Shown: positions 24,828 to 36,706, counted from the stretch's first letter. The stretch: DNA of 64,000 nucleotides from Paramecium pentaurelia (GCA_905183005.1 CAJJDO010000011.1:831928-895927), one strand, 5' to 3'. Translations and numbers: made by a program. Notes: generated by a model not told the origin, from the letters alone.

Positions 24828-25367
24828 TCAAATTCGATAATATGCCTCTGCCTTAACTACATTTGTTGTCCCTGAAGCTGAGTTTCCGTTTCTATTATAA
24901 ATTCTAAATTGTTTAACAATCTAAACAGGAAATTAAATGTGAATGATTGATTATGCAGAAACTGAATCAAAAATAGTTGTTTCCTTTTCTGAAAATATAG
25001 CATACACTATAAGATTGTAATATCGTGCTTGTGCATCCCATAGCCATAATTTAAGATTATTCAATTCATAATTTTATCTCAGTTCTATAAGTATAGAATA
25101 GCTTATGCCACAGAAAGTACCTTTTAAATCAGCTGAATTTGCATATATTTCGTTTCTAAAAAGCATTCCTATAAATCTTCCTGACCCATTAAATGAGTTT
25201 TATTTTCTACTTACTAATAAAGAGCCATTCTCATAACTTATAATATTTTTATAATTGCCTCTCAGGATTGATTTTATCTAATTTGTTCTTTAGCAACCAT
25301 TAAAATGACTGCATGATTAAGATTGTTGTAATGTTATCAAAATTAAAAAGAAACATAATTTATACAT
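24828..25367 (-). CDS. Small secreted F5/8-type protein, copy 4
   Basis: Intronless, 180 codons, start ATG 25367, stop TGA 24828-24830. Signal peptide MYKLCFFLILITLQQSQS, then ILRGNYKNIISYENGSLLVS (aligning with the RGQYKN and RGDYQD blocks of the other copies), the core LRQNYELNNLKLWLWDAQ and the end KAEAYYRI. Six cysteines, more than in copies 2 and 3. It is the most diverged of the four in sequence and lies 7.4 kb from copy 3. Confidence 0.78.
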
Positions 25368-25623
25368 TACAAAACATCTAAATAAATCTATCAATAAAAA
25401 ATGGAAATTTAGAAAGATAAATCAATATTGAATACAACTATTGATGGTGAATATCAACATAATTAGATCAATTAAATACTTTTTTAACATTTTTTTGGTA
25501 TCAAATTACGTCATAATCACTCAATATTTATGCTAAATAATCTGAGATAATTATAAATTACAAATTTTAAAGAATTTAGAGCCTCTATTCATTTATTAAA
25601 AATTTCTCAGAAGATTGAAAATT

Positions 25624-25959
25624 TCATTTGATTTTTTCAAAATTGCTTCTTTAAACTAATAGAATTCCATTATCAAACTTGGCTCTCTCAACAAAATAGT
25701 TATTATTTGCAAGGGACATGAGTAAGTTCGATTTTGGTTGATTTTAATCTAAATTTATAATATTTGTATATAGATTTGATATAATGATAATATTAATATA
25801 CTTATTGATCTTCATTTTAATTACCCAAAGAATTAAATCTTTATTTATAGATGTAAATTACTAAGGCAGTATAATTGTACTATTTAAGCTTGAAATAATA
25901 TAATAAATAGCTGTCTAAATTTTGTTATCAATAGATTTGTTTTTTAATTGAATAAACGA
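25624..25959 (-). pseudogene. Protein-like fragment, possible remnant
   Basis: Open minus-strand frame between TGA codons, ending at TGA 25624-25626. Its translation is protein-like (LILWVIKMKINKYINIIII, then SLANNNYFVERAKFDNGILL). The ILWV-K-INKYINIIIIS stretch weakly recalls the core strands of the F5/8 family next door. There is no upstream start in frame: the only nearby ATG runs into TGA at once. It is either the last exon of an unseen gene or a remnant of an extra family copy. Low confidence because stretches of ~110 codons without TGA are not rare here. Confidence 0.3.
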
Positions 25960-26092
25960 TCAACTAGACATTTTCTAAGTCATGTTAGATAGTTAACCTT
26001 TGAGAATATTGATCTAATTAGTAAAAAGATTGAGTATAATAATAATGATATAAGGGTTATTTAAAATAGTATGATATTAAATATTTATTTTT

Positions 26093-28368
26093 ATGTCAAA
26101 TTCATAAGGTGTGAGCTTATTAGAAAATTTAAGAAAAGTTATCACATTAGTGGATCAATTAAGAGATATTGGTTTAAATGATTATATCAAATTACCAAGA
26201 ATTGTTGTTTTAGGTATTCAATCTGCAGGAAAGTCTTCTTTACTAGAGCATATAGTTGGAATAGATTTTCTCCCAAGAGGATCTGTAATTTCTTGTGTTA
26301 TTGAATTTAGGGTGTTGTGACAAGAAGACCATTAGAATTGCGTTTATCTAATGCTCCAGCAAGTATATGTCCTACACCAACTGCAGAGTTTGTTGAAGAA
26401 ATTAAAGGCAAAAAGTTCACAAATTTTGAAGAAGTTCGAAAATAAATAAATGAGTTGACTGATAAGGTATGTGGATAGGCTAAAAACATTATTGACAAGC
26501 CTATAATATTAGCAGTCTAAGGACCTAATTGTCCTGATTTAACTTTAGTAGGTATCGAAAAATCTTAAATTTTTAAATTAGATCTTCCAGGAATTACTCG
26601 TATACCAATAGCAGGTTAGCCATCAAATATTGAAGAAATAACAACCAATATGGCTAAAAGATATTGTGAAGATAAATCAGCAATTATATTATGTGTTGTT
26701 GCTGCAAATGCTGATATGACTACATCTGATGCATTGTTGTTAGCTAAAAAATTAGATCCCGATGGTACTATTTATACTTAATTTTCAAAGGTGTTCGAAC
26801 AATAGGAGTCTTGACTAAAATTGATATTATGGATTAAGGAACAAATGCATTCAAAATGCTTAAAGGAGAAGAAGTACCATTAAAATATGGTTATGTTGGT
26901 GTCAAATTAAGATCTTAATAAGAAATTAATGATAATATTCCAATTATTTAAGCAGTACTTAGAGAAAAAAACTTTTTTGCAAATCATCCTGTGTATTCAA
27001 CTATTCCAGGAGAAATCTTTGGAACTTAAGTTCTAACTAGAAAATTAACTACAATTCTTTATAGAAGGATTAGAAGTTTTCTTCCAGAATTAATGAAAGA
27101 GATAAATAATAGAGTTGCTAAAATTTAAGTACGATTAGATGTCTTAGGCCCAGGTTTGCCAATTGAAGACTCAGTATATCTAAATAAAATTATTTTAGGA
27201 TAAAATGCATTATATATGGAAATTAATTCATGAATTCTCTGTTAGATTTAGAAATTCAATTACAGGATCTTATCAAAAGATTAAATCAGCAAAGAAAAAT
27301 GATTTTTTCCAAGTTCCAGCTGGAGCCAAAATAAAATTATTATTCTAAGAATTATATGATGAGTTTAATGACCTTGAATACCAAGCTTTAAAGAAATATT
27401 CTGAAGATGATATTACACAAGTTATTTAAAAATATTCAGCATTAACTATTCCTGGATTTCTTCCTGTTGATGCATTTTATGCATTATTAAATCCAGAATT
27501 AAAAAGATTGTAATAACCAGCTTTTAATATTATTGATGAAGCTTATTCAATTCTTGAAGAATATGCAATAGCAATCTTGGATGATTAATTACAAACGTAA
27601 TCTACATTTTTTTATTTAGAATTCCATCTGTTCTTAAAATGTTAGAGGAATAAGTTCTTGAAATTATTTAAGAATGTAAATAGCATGCTTAAAATTCTGT
27701 ATAGGATATATTGGAAGCTGAAATGAATTATGTTTTCACTAATGATTTCAATTATTTGGCTGGTAAATAGTTTATTAGATTTGGTAAACCTGCCAAAGAG
27801 GCCTAACCTGTTAAAGGATAGTATATGGTTGCTGAATTGAAAAATAAAATTGAACATTATTTTAAATTAGTTGTTAGGTCAACAAGAGATAACATTCCTA
27901 AATTAGTTGGTTATTTCTTAGTGAAAGGGTGTTAAGTAATCATCAATAATTTATTATTAGACTAAAATGCTTATGTAATTACAATAAAATTTAATGTAAA
28001 ACCAATATTTGCTCCAAGCGATAAGTGAAGATTAGAATATAGTAGAGGAGAGAAAAAAATTAAATAAGGAAATAGAGACTTTTAGAAATGCCTAAAAAAT
28101 CATTAAAAGAGACCCTGAGTATCTTATAAAAATAATTTTAGTCTTTCGGAATATATATTATAAGCTTAAGAAGATCAAGCTGCTGAATAATAATAATTAT
28201 AACAATAACAACAACTCTAATAAACTAAACCTTAATAATAATAATAATAGTAATAAAAATAATAAGATCCAAAAGCTTAAGTAAATACATAAAACAAAGC
28301 TCCAGCTACTCAAACATCTAATGATACCTCGAAAAATTTAATGACTGATGCACAATTATAAAAATAAC

Positions 28369-28462
<94 letters not shown>

Positions 28463-28938
28463 TCAATAATAGACTTAATAACAAAAACAACAATAAAACT
28501 TATTTGGAAATGTTTAAAAACCTCCCTAACAATAAGTCCCATAATAAAATGCTAATCCTTTATAAGGAAACAAACCCTCTTCCTCTTAAACATTAACTCA
28601 ATAATACAATTAATAAGTTGATAAATCTGTTGCATAATTTTATGAAGATGAAAGAGTAAAAGAATAAATGAAAAATGCTGGAGGATAAGCAGCCAAAGCA
28701 GCTTTAAAAAGCTAGATTCCAGGTGCTCCAGATTGGGCTTTGAATACTGCAGAAAAAGTAGGATAATAAGCTGCTACAAGTGATGCTGCAAAATAGGCTG
28801 CGATTGTATAAATTTTACTTATTTTAGAATGCCACTTCAAATTAATTAAAAGTTGATGATTAGCCATAATAATCAAATTAATAATAAGCTGCATAACCAA
28901 AAAAAGGAGGATTATTTGGATTTATAAATAAGTCATGA
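26093..28938 (+). CDS. Dynamin-family large GTPase with Q-rich C-terminus
   Basis: A membrane-scission or remodelling GTPase. Start ATG 26093 (MSNSQGVSLLENLRKV), stop TGA 28936-28938. Seven introns (26, 26, 25, 23, 25, 23, 22 bases) leave exactly 892 codons. The G domain has GIQSAGKSSLL (P-loop), LPRGS followed across intron 1 by GVVTRRPLEL (switch I), DLPGI, and LTKIDIMDQGT (specificity). The middle domain (~300-560) and a GED-like helix (LLQAISEDQNIVEERKKL, ~610-660) follow. No PH domain is seen. The last ~220 residues are Gln-rich with 30 TAA codons in a row, then an Ala-rich helix and a KKGGLFGFINKS end. The layout fits ciliate dynamin-related proteins used in endocytosis or mitochondrial division; which one is not decided by the sequence. 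Confidence 0.92.
28371..28460 (+). repeat. (TAA)30 trinucleotide run encoding polyglutamine
   Basis: Thirty perfect TAA units in frame with dynamin, preceded by one CAA. Other frames give polyAsn or polyIle shadows. It is a microsatellite inside coding DNA, like the run at 17965-18039 but longer and in an unrelated gene. Confidence 0.92.
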
Positions 28939-29138
28939 TAGAAGTTTATTAAGAATTATGTTTAAATTCTATTAAAACAAATTTTTAATCCTTTCTTTCA
29001 GCTTTCTCTCCATTTCTTTAATTATTTTTTAATTTCGGATGAAGATTTTTGTTATTAAAATAAATCATATAAAAATTGGTTTTTCTGGGATTTGTAATTA
29101 TCAAATCAATAATCATTAAATATAATTATTTATATAAT

Positions 29139-30449
29139 TCATATATATTGAACATCTATAGCCTTACTTAATCTTTGGTAATCACCTGTTAATGTGACTT
29201 CAAATTCTTAATTTCCTGATATTCTTTTGTTATGCATTTCAATTTCATGCACTTTTGATATAAATCTATGATCAAATTAAAAATAAATACCCAAATTTCT
29301 TTGGTTTTATTAATCTAAAATCATGTTAGAATGCTTTCCAATTATCTGTTAATACTTAGCCAAGCGTTCCAACTTTATTTTCATCTTCTGTAATAAAATC
29401 AATGTAAGTAAAAGCAAAAATACTTGCAAGAGTCATGCAAAGCATTTCTACACAAACTAAAGTATTCTGAATAAATAATGTTAATATTTATACTTCTATG
29501 GCACTTATGATTGTAGCATTGCTATATTTGGCTTCATCTGGTTCAAAACAACTTGAAATTTCTTCTTCAAAAATTGAAAGAGTTAACGATTACCAGAAGG
29601 TAAAAAATAACGTTATCTTTATAATCAAAAATTTGAGCAATGGTCTAAAGAATTAATATAAATGTTTACTTGTATGGCTATAAAGGATGTTTTAGGGCAT
29701 AATAAAATAAAATTAAGTAATAGAGTGAGAATGTTTCACTCGTAATTATTATAAATTCAAAACTTGACATTAATCTTTGCTTTGAATATTATATTTAAAG
29801 TTACTGCATATAATTTATGATGAAATGGATGTAAAACTATGATTAAAATAGTAAGAACAGGTTTCACTACACAATATTAAAGAACAAATTTTTTGCATCT
29901 ATAAGTGAAATATTTTGCTTTAGCCTTTCTAATAAATAAAATTAATATTATACGTCGTTAATAAATATCTTTCAGTACAATAACTTACAGGCCATAAATG
30001 ATGTATTTCTTTTTCATGTTCAATCATTATTTCATAAACACGGTCATCATATAATTGTTTATCTTCTGGATTATATGCCATGTATGAGAACATAAGGTAG
30101 AAAAATGTAAATAATAGAAAAGCCAAATAAATATCACGAACCAATTCGAAATAGGATGCTAAACCCTGTTTACTACTATATTTGAATTTAATCTTACATG
30201 AAATTCCATAGACATTATTGAAATTAATCCATAGAAAGGTGCCATCATGAGTATAACTAATAGGGTAAAGAATATTTTGATACTTATGATTTTACTTTGA
30301 AAAAAGGGCATATTGAAATTCATTAAGTGTCTAATAATTAAATAAAGTGATATCATTAAAGAGATCACAACACATCCAATAGACAGCAATAACCCATCAG
30401 ACAGAAGGGTTTCAATACAATCTTCATCGCATTTATAAGGGCAAATCAT
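29139..30449 (-). CDS. OST-alpha/TMEM184 (DUF300) multi-pass membrane protein
   Basis: Start ATG 30449 (MICPYKCDEDC), stop TGA 29139-29141. About seven hydrophobic helices, the first being LLLSIGCVVISLMISLYLII. The family core is recognisable in MAPFYGLISIMSMEF, LVRDIYLAFLLFTFFYLM and KKFVLQYCVVKPVLTIL, which match the conserved P-x-Y...S, the RD-x-Y-x-A and the (L)QY-x-V-x-(R/K)P motifs of organic solute transporter alpha/TMEM184. The C-terminal region is cytosolic (EFEVTLTGDYQRLSKAI). Several tiny introns separate these blocks, seen as frame changes near 30170, 29900 and 29740; their exact ends were not all fixed. Family members move steroids or organic solutes or act in vacuolar traffic. 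Confidence 0.8.
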
Positions 30450-30771
30450 TAAAATTAAAAATAATTATAAATATACTTTTCTAATTTTAGAATAACCGAT
30501 CTCACTTCTTAATCCATATCACTTATATATGAGAAGTCTCCTTGAATAAAATGATACAAAAATATATAAAAGAAATACTTAAATATATTATTTTTTAAGA
30601 TTACTTATTCTCTAAGTATTTCATAAATTAGTAAGTCTAAATTATCTCTTATTATTAAAGAAAAATGATGTTGACATAATCTTAAATAGCAATTCATAGA
30701 TATAAAATTGATATTTTATTCAATCATGTAATATAAATCTGTCTTTATTTGGTTATTAGTTTTAATCACCT
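30450..30771. other. Intergenic, AT-rich
   Basis: Between the OST-alpha start and the stop of the coiled-coil gene. Nothing recognisable. Confidence 0.6.
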
Positions 30772-32199
30772 TCAAATAGTTTTGAAGCTACTTAAACAAT
30801 TTCTAAAATAGTTTAATAAAAATTATTTACTTTTAGTAGATAAATTGGGTTGTAACTTTTATTAATCATCAGTGAATAATAAGTGAAGTTTCTATTTTCT
30901 AAATGGAGAATCAGGGGCATTTTACATAATATTGGTTCTATTTGTTAAAGCTGATGAAGTCTTAATAGGATAAGTGTCTAATCTTCCAGGAGATGAGACA
31001 AAAGAATGAGAATAATTATGCATCATTTTCTATTAACTTTAACTATAGAAGTTCAATTTCTCATTCAATTATTAATTCAGATTTCTTAATTAATTGTAAT
31101 CATATATGATTTTATGATTCTGTTATTTTTGTATCTCTAATTCTTTCATTAAAGTTTATACTTATTATTGCAAAAGTTATTAAGTCTAATTATTAGCAAA
31201 ATTATTTGAAGCTATTGCTGTTTAAATTTACTTTGTATTCTATTGAAGTTCCTCATATTATTATTCTTAAACCTTAATTTAATGTTCTTTTTATTTTAAC
31301 ATAGATGAAAGATCTTAAATTATTTTTTATTGTTCTTCATCATTCTTTTATTATACTTTTGATCTATGTTGACAATTATTTTATTGGCATTTTTCAACTT
31401 ATTATTTAAGCTAATTGACTTAATTTTATAAGGTTTTTCTCTCAAAATCAGATGAATGAGATTTCTATTTGGAATTATGTTATCTCATATCTGTTATATC
31501 TTGATCATAACTTTCTTATAATTTATTATATGCTTCATTTCGTTAATTTAATAATTTTGTTATACTCTCCAACTAAACCAATCTTTCTTCAAGCAATTTA
31601 TTTAATTTATTGTTTTATTCTTTAAGTTAACTGATTTATATTTCATTCATTTTTTAGTGAGATGATAGATGTTCTTGTGTATCCTGATTACTAAGTGTTA
31701 TTACTTTTTAGTTATATTCAAATTATTTTTATTATTGATATTATTCTTATAATTATATTTCTAAGTCATTAACTACTTAAACTGTTTCTTCTAAACGTTA
31801 TTTTAATTATTCATAATCATATTAAGATCTTTACAAATTTTCAACATATTTACTCTATTCATCTAACTAATGTTATAACTTAGTTATTGTTCTTCTTAAA
31901 CATTCATTATCAACTATAAGTTTTTCCTTCTATATTTTCAATTTATTCATTTCATCATTTGATGATTCAAATTCTATTTTTTTACTTCTTTAACTCTTAA
32001 TACTTTAGATTCCACTTGAAGCTAATGATTCATATTCTTATCTTAAATGTTCCAATTATTATATTAGTTTATCATTTTGTTAAAGTAACTTTTAATTTTC
32101 TGTTACTAAATTACTAACTTATGACTCATTAAGTGGTTTTTCTCTTCCTTTTGGATTACAAGAAAAGCTTGATCTACTTTAAAGTGGTTATTTTCGCAT
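30772..32199 (-). CDS. Long coiled-coil protein, intronless
   Basis: One uninterrupted frame of 476 codons, ATG 32199 (MRKQPLQSRSSFSCNPKGREKP) to TGA 30772-30774. Residues ~40-370 form a near-continuous coiled coil rich in Leu, Glu, Lys and Gln (for example LQEQYQQQKQFEYNQK and LLEERLVQLESITKLL). The last ~90 residues are Ser/Thr/Pro-rich (SFVSSPGRLDTYPIKTSS) and probably disordered. No catalytic or membrane motif. Proteins of this type make up cytoskeletal, basal-body and ciliary rods in ciliates; assignment to any of these is inference. Confidence 0.8.
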
Positions 32200-33066
32200 T
32201 ATAATTATATCAGTTAAATAATAAATTTTGATAATATCTAAAATAATTAACTTACTAATTTATTGAATTATGTTCAAGACATTCAATAATATAGATATTA
32301 GAATGAATTATAAAAAAATATACTTAAGTTTAAGTCAGATGATAAAAAATGAAAATGAATAGAATAATTTATCAATATTTTTATAAAAGAATAATTAAAA
32401 GAGAGCAATGAAAATATTCATAAGTATGGAATTAATTCATAATAAAATAAAATATAATATTAAAATCTAATAAATATATATCATAAAATATATTCTTCTT
32501 GTTATATTAAATATTTTTATAAATTATAATATCACAATCTTTCTTTTAAATTGAAATATCAAAATGAACTCATTCAAAATTGAATATAAGGGATTAAAAT
32601 AATAATAATAGTCTATTTATTAAAATGAACTTTGATAATGTTTATTAAATTTGTTTTTTACAAAATTAAATCTTAAATTAACATTGTGTTATTTATAATC
32701 ATAATTATTATTTTTAAAATAATTAAAGGAGAAGTTTAATAGATGAGATTTTTAAAGATTGACTTTTTTATTAATTATTTAATTCTTTATATAATATGTA
32801 TGCTATTAAGTTATTGTATAAAATTAAGAAATATTATTCAATATTTATTTATATTTAAAGTTATATAATCATAAAGTTCTTATATCATAAAAAGAATTAT
32901 ACTTAGATTATTAAATAATAAATTTAATAATTTTGCAAAGCCTTCAAATGATGATTAGAAATTACAGGAGATGAAATTAACACTAATTATATTAAACAAA
33001 ATCTTTAAAATGAGAACAATATACTTAAAGTAATAATAAATTATTTTGGTTTTTTTAATAAAAATA
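32200..33066. other. Intergenic, about 870 bases, extremely AT-rich
   Basis: Lies between divergent starts of the coiled-coil gene and the MYB-like gene. The only ATG frame of note (near 32564) stops after about 23 codons. No repeat unit or palindrome was seen beyond simple A/T runs. Confidence 0.6.
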
Positions 33067-33553
33067 ATGTCTTTGAATTCTTATGAATAATAATTGGATT
33101 TAGACGATTCCTGTGAATCTCCTTTCTCATAATCACCAAAATCCAAAAGAATAAAGAAGTTTGAATTGATTTCCCCTAAAAAAAATGTTGGTCATTGGAC
33201 AAAGGAAGAACATGAAAAATATTTATACTTCTTAGAGGAACATTCTGACATAAAGAAAAATAATAAAATATTTAAATCAATGAGTGAGGTTATTGGAACT
33301 CGATCACCAAGTCAATGCAGGTATTTTCATTATTAATATTAGATCACATCATTAAAAGTTTAACCCCTTATCACCATTAGTACAGAGAAAGACTCAAAAA
33401 GTGTAAAAACAAACTATGTCAACTTTATAAGATGATTTGAACTTGTAAATAGAGGAAGAATCTCTCAATCGAAATATGGTCAAACTTATGATTTTCGATG
33501 AAGATGATTAAGTCTGCTAACTTCCATAATTTAATTTGGATGATTTCTTTTGA
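33067..33553 (+). CDS. Single-repeat MYB/SANT protein with SHHQKF motif
   Basis: Start ATG 33067, stop TGA 33551-33553; a 22-base intron at 33321-33342 leaves 155 codons. The SANT/MYB helix set is GHWTKEEHEKYLYFLEEH, FKSMSEVIGTRSPSQCRSHHQKF. This matches the W...EH..(F/Y)L, the R(T/S)PSQ and SHxQK(F/Y) pattern of SHAQKYF-type single-MYB proteins, with His in place of Ala. The intron interrupts the recognition helix between Cys-Arg and Ser. The short acidic tail (MIFDEDDQVCQLPQFNLDDFF) could be an activation segment. Probably a nuclear DNA-binding protein. Confidence 0.8.
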
Positions 33554-34129
33554 ATTTATTTCATGCAAAAAACAAGTATCAAGTTGTTTAAAAATAGCTT
33601 GCAATATTATATAATATATAATTTATACATAAAATTTAATCAAAGAAATGCTAATATTTACTCATCACTTTAATCAAAAATTTATAATGATTATCTAAAT
33701 TTCATTGTAATTGACATAATTAACATCAAAAAAAGAAACATTATTATAAATGACAAATAATTGAATTTATTAGATATCAGCAATTCTAAATTATAATTAA
33801 CAACTTTTCAATTACAATTAATAAAGATAACAATATTATAGAATTTACTTTATTTGATAGTTTTAACTGTTTCGATTGGAATTGGATTTATAATTTAATA
33901 ATTCCTCTATTTTTAATTAATAGAGATTCACTTTTTTTTATAATATTTGGATCCTAATTCGATACATTAAATATTTAATAAAAAATTATTAATTCTAATA
34001 AATTTACTATTCATTTATTATAATTATATCAATATACGTGTCAAAGTAATAGTGATTTTATGAAATTTATTAAGTTTTGTAATTTATTTAGAGGAAATTA
34101 TTAATTTGATATTTATTGGTATTTTTAAA
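33554..34129. other. Intergenic, AT-rich
   Basis: Between two plus-strand genes. No coding pattern and no repeat seen. Confidence 0.6.
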
Positions 34130-35622
34130 ATGGTGTTAAAAGAACTTGGATAATCAATAAAAGAAGTTCTTAATAAATTAAATTAACCTTAAGAAATTAA
34201 TGAAAATTTTGTTAATTAGATTCTAAAAGAAATATCTCTTGCATTATTAAAGGCTGATGTCAATGTTAAATTAATATAAAAGTTGAGAGAAAATATTAAA
34301 TTGATGTTCAAACTTTATGAAACAGAATTTATAAATCTATAAAAACTTATTTAAAAATCCATAATTGAGGAATTGAATAAATTACTAAAAAATGATATTT
34401 CATCATTTGCACCAAAAAAAGGTATATTATATAACTGAATTATAGGAAAAACTAATATTATAATGTTTATAGGTATAAAGGGATCTGGTAAAACTAGTAC
34501 TTGCTCTAAATATGCCTATTATTATTAAAAAAGAGGATGGAAGGTTGGGATAGTTAGTGCTGATACTTATTCAAAAATGTGTTTAGATCAGATACAATAT
34601 AATGCTAAAAAAATTAGAGTTCCATTTTATGGGTATTTTCAAATGAAATATCAAGTTCTTATACTGAAACAGATCCAGTTAAAGTTGTATATGATGGTGT
34701 AGAGATTTTCAAAAAAGAGGGAATTGAAATTATACTTATAGACACTCCAGGAAGGCATTAATAATAAAATGATTTATTTGAAGAAATGAAATAAATAGAT
34801 ATTATGATATAAACAGACAATGTTATTTTTGTAATGGATTCTTAATTAGGATAATCTTGTTGTGATTAAGCATTAGCTTTTAAAAGTATTTTTAATTTAG
34901 GATCAATAATAATAACAAAATTGGACGGTCATGCTAAAGGTGGAGGAGCAATTTCTTCTATTGTATCAACACATACTCCTATCGATTTTGTATGCGATGG
35001 AGAATCTTTTGAGGATTTTTAAGAATTTTAATCCTCATCATTTATTATTAAATTATTAGGATTAGAAGATTTGAAGGGATTAATAAAAAATCTAAATAGC
35101 TTTATTTTAATTGGACCTAAAGAAAAATAATTCACATTAAGAGATTTAGAATCAGAATTAAAACATATTATAAAATTTGGATCAATTAATTTCCTTACTA
35201 ATATATTTGTTTCTAAAGTAACAGAATAAGAATAAATTCAGAATATTAAAAGAAATCTTTATATAATGAATTCCATGACATCATAAGAATTAGATGGAGA
35301 GGGTATATCAATATATATATTGTAGTTACTTTATCAAATTCTAGAATTAAACGAATAGCAAAAGGTTCAGGGACTACAATTGAATAAGTAAATTATTTAA
35401 TAAAAATGCATAAAGTTTTCGTAAAAGTTTAACACCCTCCACCTAAAGACAATTTTAGGGAATTAAGTATAAATAAAATATTGAATTTTAGTGAGCAATG
35501 GATTTTCATAATAATTAATAGAAGATATCTAAAAAGATCCAAAATTACTTCAAAAATTGGATGGATATAAATATATACAGGATATGATGAAATAAATTGG
35601 AAATATTTAAAATAATAAATGA
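34130..35622 (+). CDS. SRP54: Signal recognition particle 54 kDa GTPase (SRP54), divergent M domain
   Basis: The SRP subunit that binds signal peptides and the SRP receptor. Start ATG 34130, stop TGA 35620-35622. Four introns (24, 23, 23, 25 bases) leave 466 codons. The N domain is MVLKELGQSIKEVL...LKADVNVKLIQKL. The G domain has GIKGSGKTSTCSKYA, IVSADTYS, DTPGRHQQQNDLFEEM and ITKLDGHAKGGGAIS, all intact. The M domain starts after FTLRDLESELK and includes MNSMTSQELDGEV, SRIKRIAKGSGTTIEQV (the RNA-binding helix region) and KMHKVFVKV. The usual methionine-rich finger loop with GMIPG is absent and replaced by a short, polar stretch. The last intron is needed to reach the sensible end (QDMMKQIGNIQNNK). 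Confidence 0.93.
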
Positions 35623-35669
35623 TATCCAATGTGAAACAGAATAGTTGTTATCTCATTATTATTATACAA

Positions 35670-36265
35670 TCAAACTAACACATATCCTTGTTCTTACTTT
35701 TTCTTTCTCTTCATTAAGAATAAACCTGCAGCTATGAAAACAATAGAAAACAAATAATAATAGAAGTAACTCTCTTATTTTCTGCATGCCATAGGATGGG
35801 TTGTCTAAAGCATGATGTTGCATGGAGAATCTGTCATAATTTATTTAAATGGAGCTTCTTCTCCACATTAAATTTAAAATTAAACAGAATATTATAAGGT
35901 TTCTCCACATAAATCACCTATCATCATTCAATACTCCTTACCATTTTTATATTTTAGATTTAAACCAAAACTATCATACCATATATCTGATTCAGATTTT
36001 AAGCCTATTGTGTAACATTTATTATGAAATAATTAAAACGCAGCAACCCTTAATACTCAACCTTCTTTACCTCTCTGTGATTGCATTAAACACCATATGT
36101 ACAAAAATTAAATTCGAATGACATTGCCCCACTAAATGAAGTTACTTTATAATTGTCTTTCCTTTTTAGATGATTGATATCAAAATGAAACCCATCTGGG
36201 TCTGTCCATTTGCAGTTATCAGGAATTAGTCCTTAAACTAATGCAATCAAATAAAAAATTATCAT
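35670..36265 (-). CDS. MRH (mannose-6-phosphate-receptor homology) type I membrane protein
   Basis: Start ATG 36265, stop TGA 35670-35672. A signal peptide (MIIFYLIALVQGLIP) is followed by a lumenal domain with the MRH cysteine set: NCKWTDPDGFHFDI, FNFCTYG, NKCYTIG, GDLCGE, IQCGEEAP, SPCNIML and MAC. Then come one transmembrane helix (YLFSIVFIAAGLFL), a basic stop-transfer (KRKKKQ) and a short tail ending GYVLV. A 24-base intron lies at 35918-35941. One more splice, between the FNFCTYG and CYTIG blocks, is required by the frame but its ends are uncertain. Atg27, cargo receptors of the M6P-receptor type and OS9-like lectins share this fold. It likely sorts glycoproteins in the endosomal or Golgi system. 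Confidence 0.75.
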
Positions 36266-36706
36266 TAATTATGGAAAATCAAAGTAATTATATTATAAGT
36301 CGAAATGACACTATTACATAATTTCCTTATTTGCAAGATAAAAGTTCAAAATTCTTAAAAAAATTAAACTATAATAAAATAAAAAAGTATGAAACATGAA
36401 GGGAGTGATGTTAAATGAAAAACAATCTAGGATTGAGTAATCAAATCATCTATTAGATTTGAATACAATATGTATTCGTTTTCTTGAATGAAGAGTTATT
36501 TCATTAATTAATGACTAAATTTAAGGGAGTTTTGGATTATAAAATTGACTTTATATGGACTCTAAAATAGATCAACATTATTGAAAACTGATTATAAGAA
36601 AAATCTCGTTTTATTTATAAGATTATAGATTTAAAAAAATTTTTGATAAATAGTTATAATTTTGATGAAGGATTAGTAAAACAAATAACATAATCAAATT
36701 TCCATT
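36266..36706. other. Intergenic, AT-rich
   Basis: Between two minus-strand genes. Nothing supported. Confidence 0.6.

Noticed and set aside
28318..28596. Open frames giving polyAsn (plus) and polyIle (minus)
   Set aside because: They are shadows of the (TAA)30 polyglutamine run; the dynamin frame explains the region with an exact codon count.
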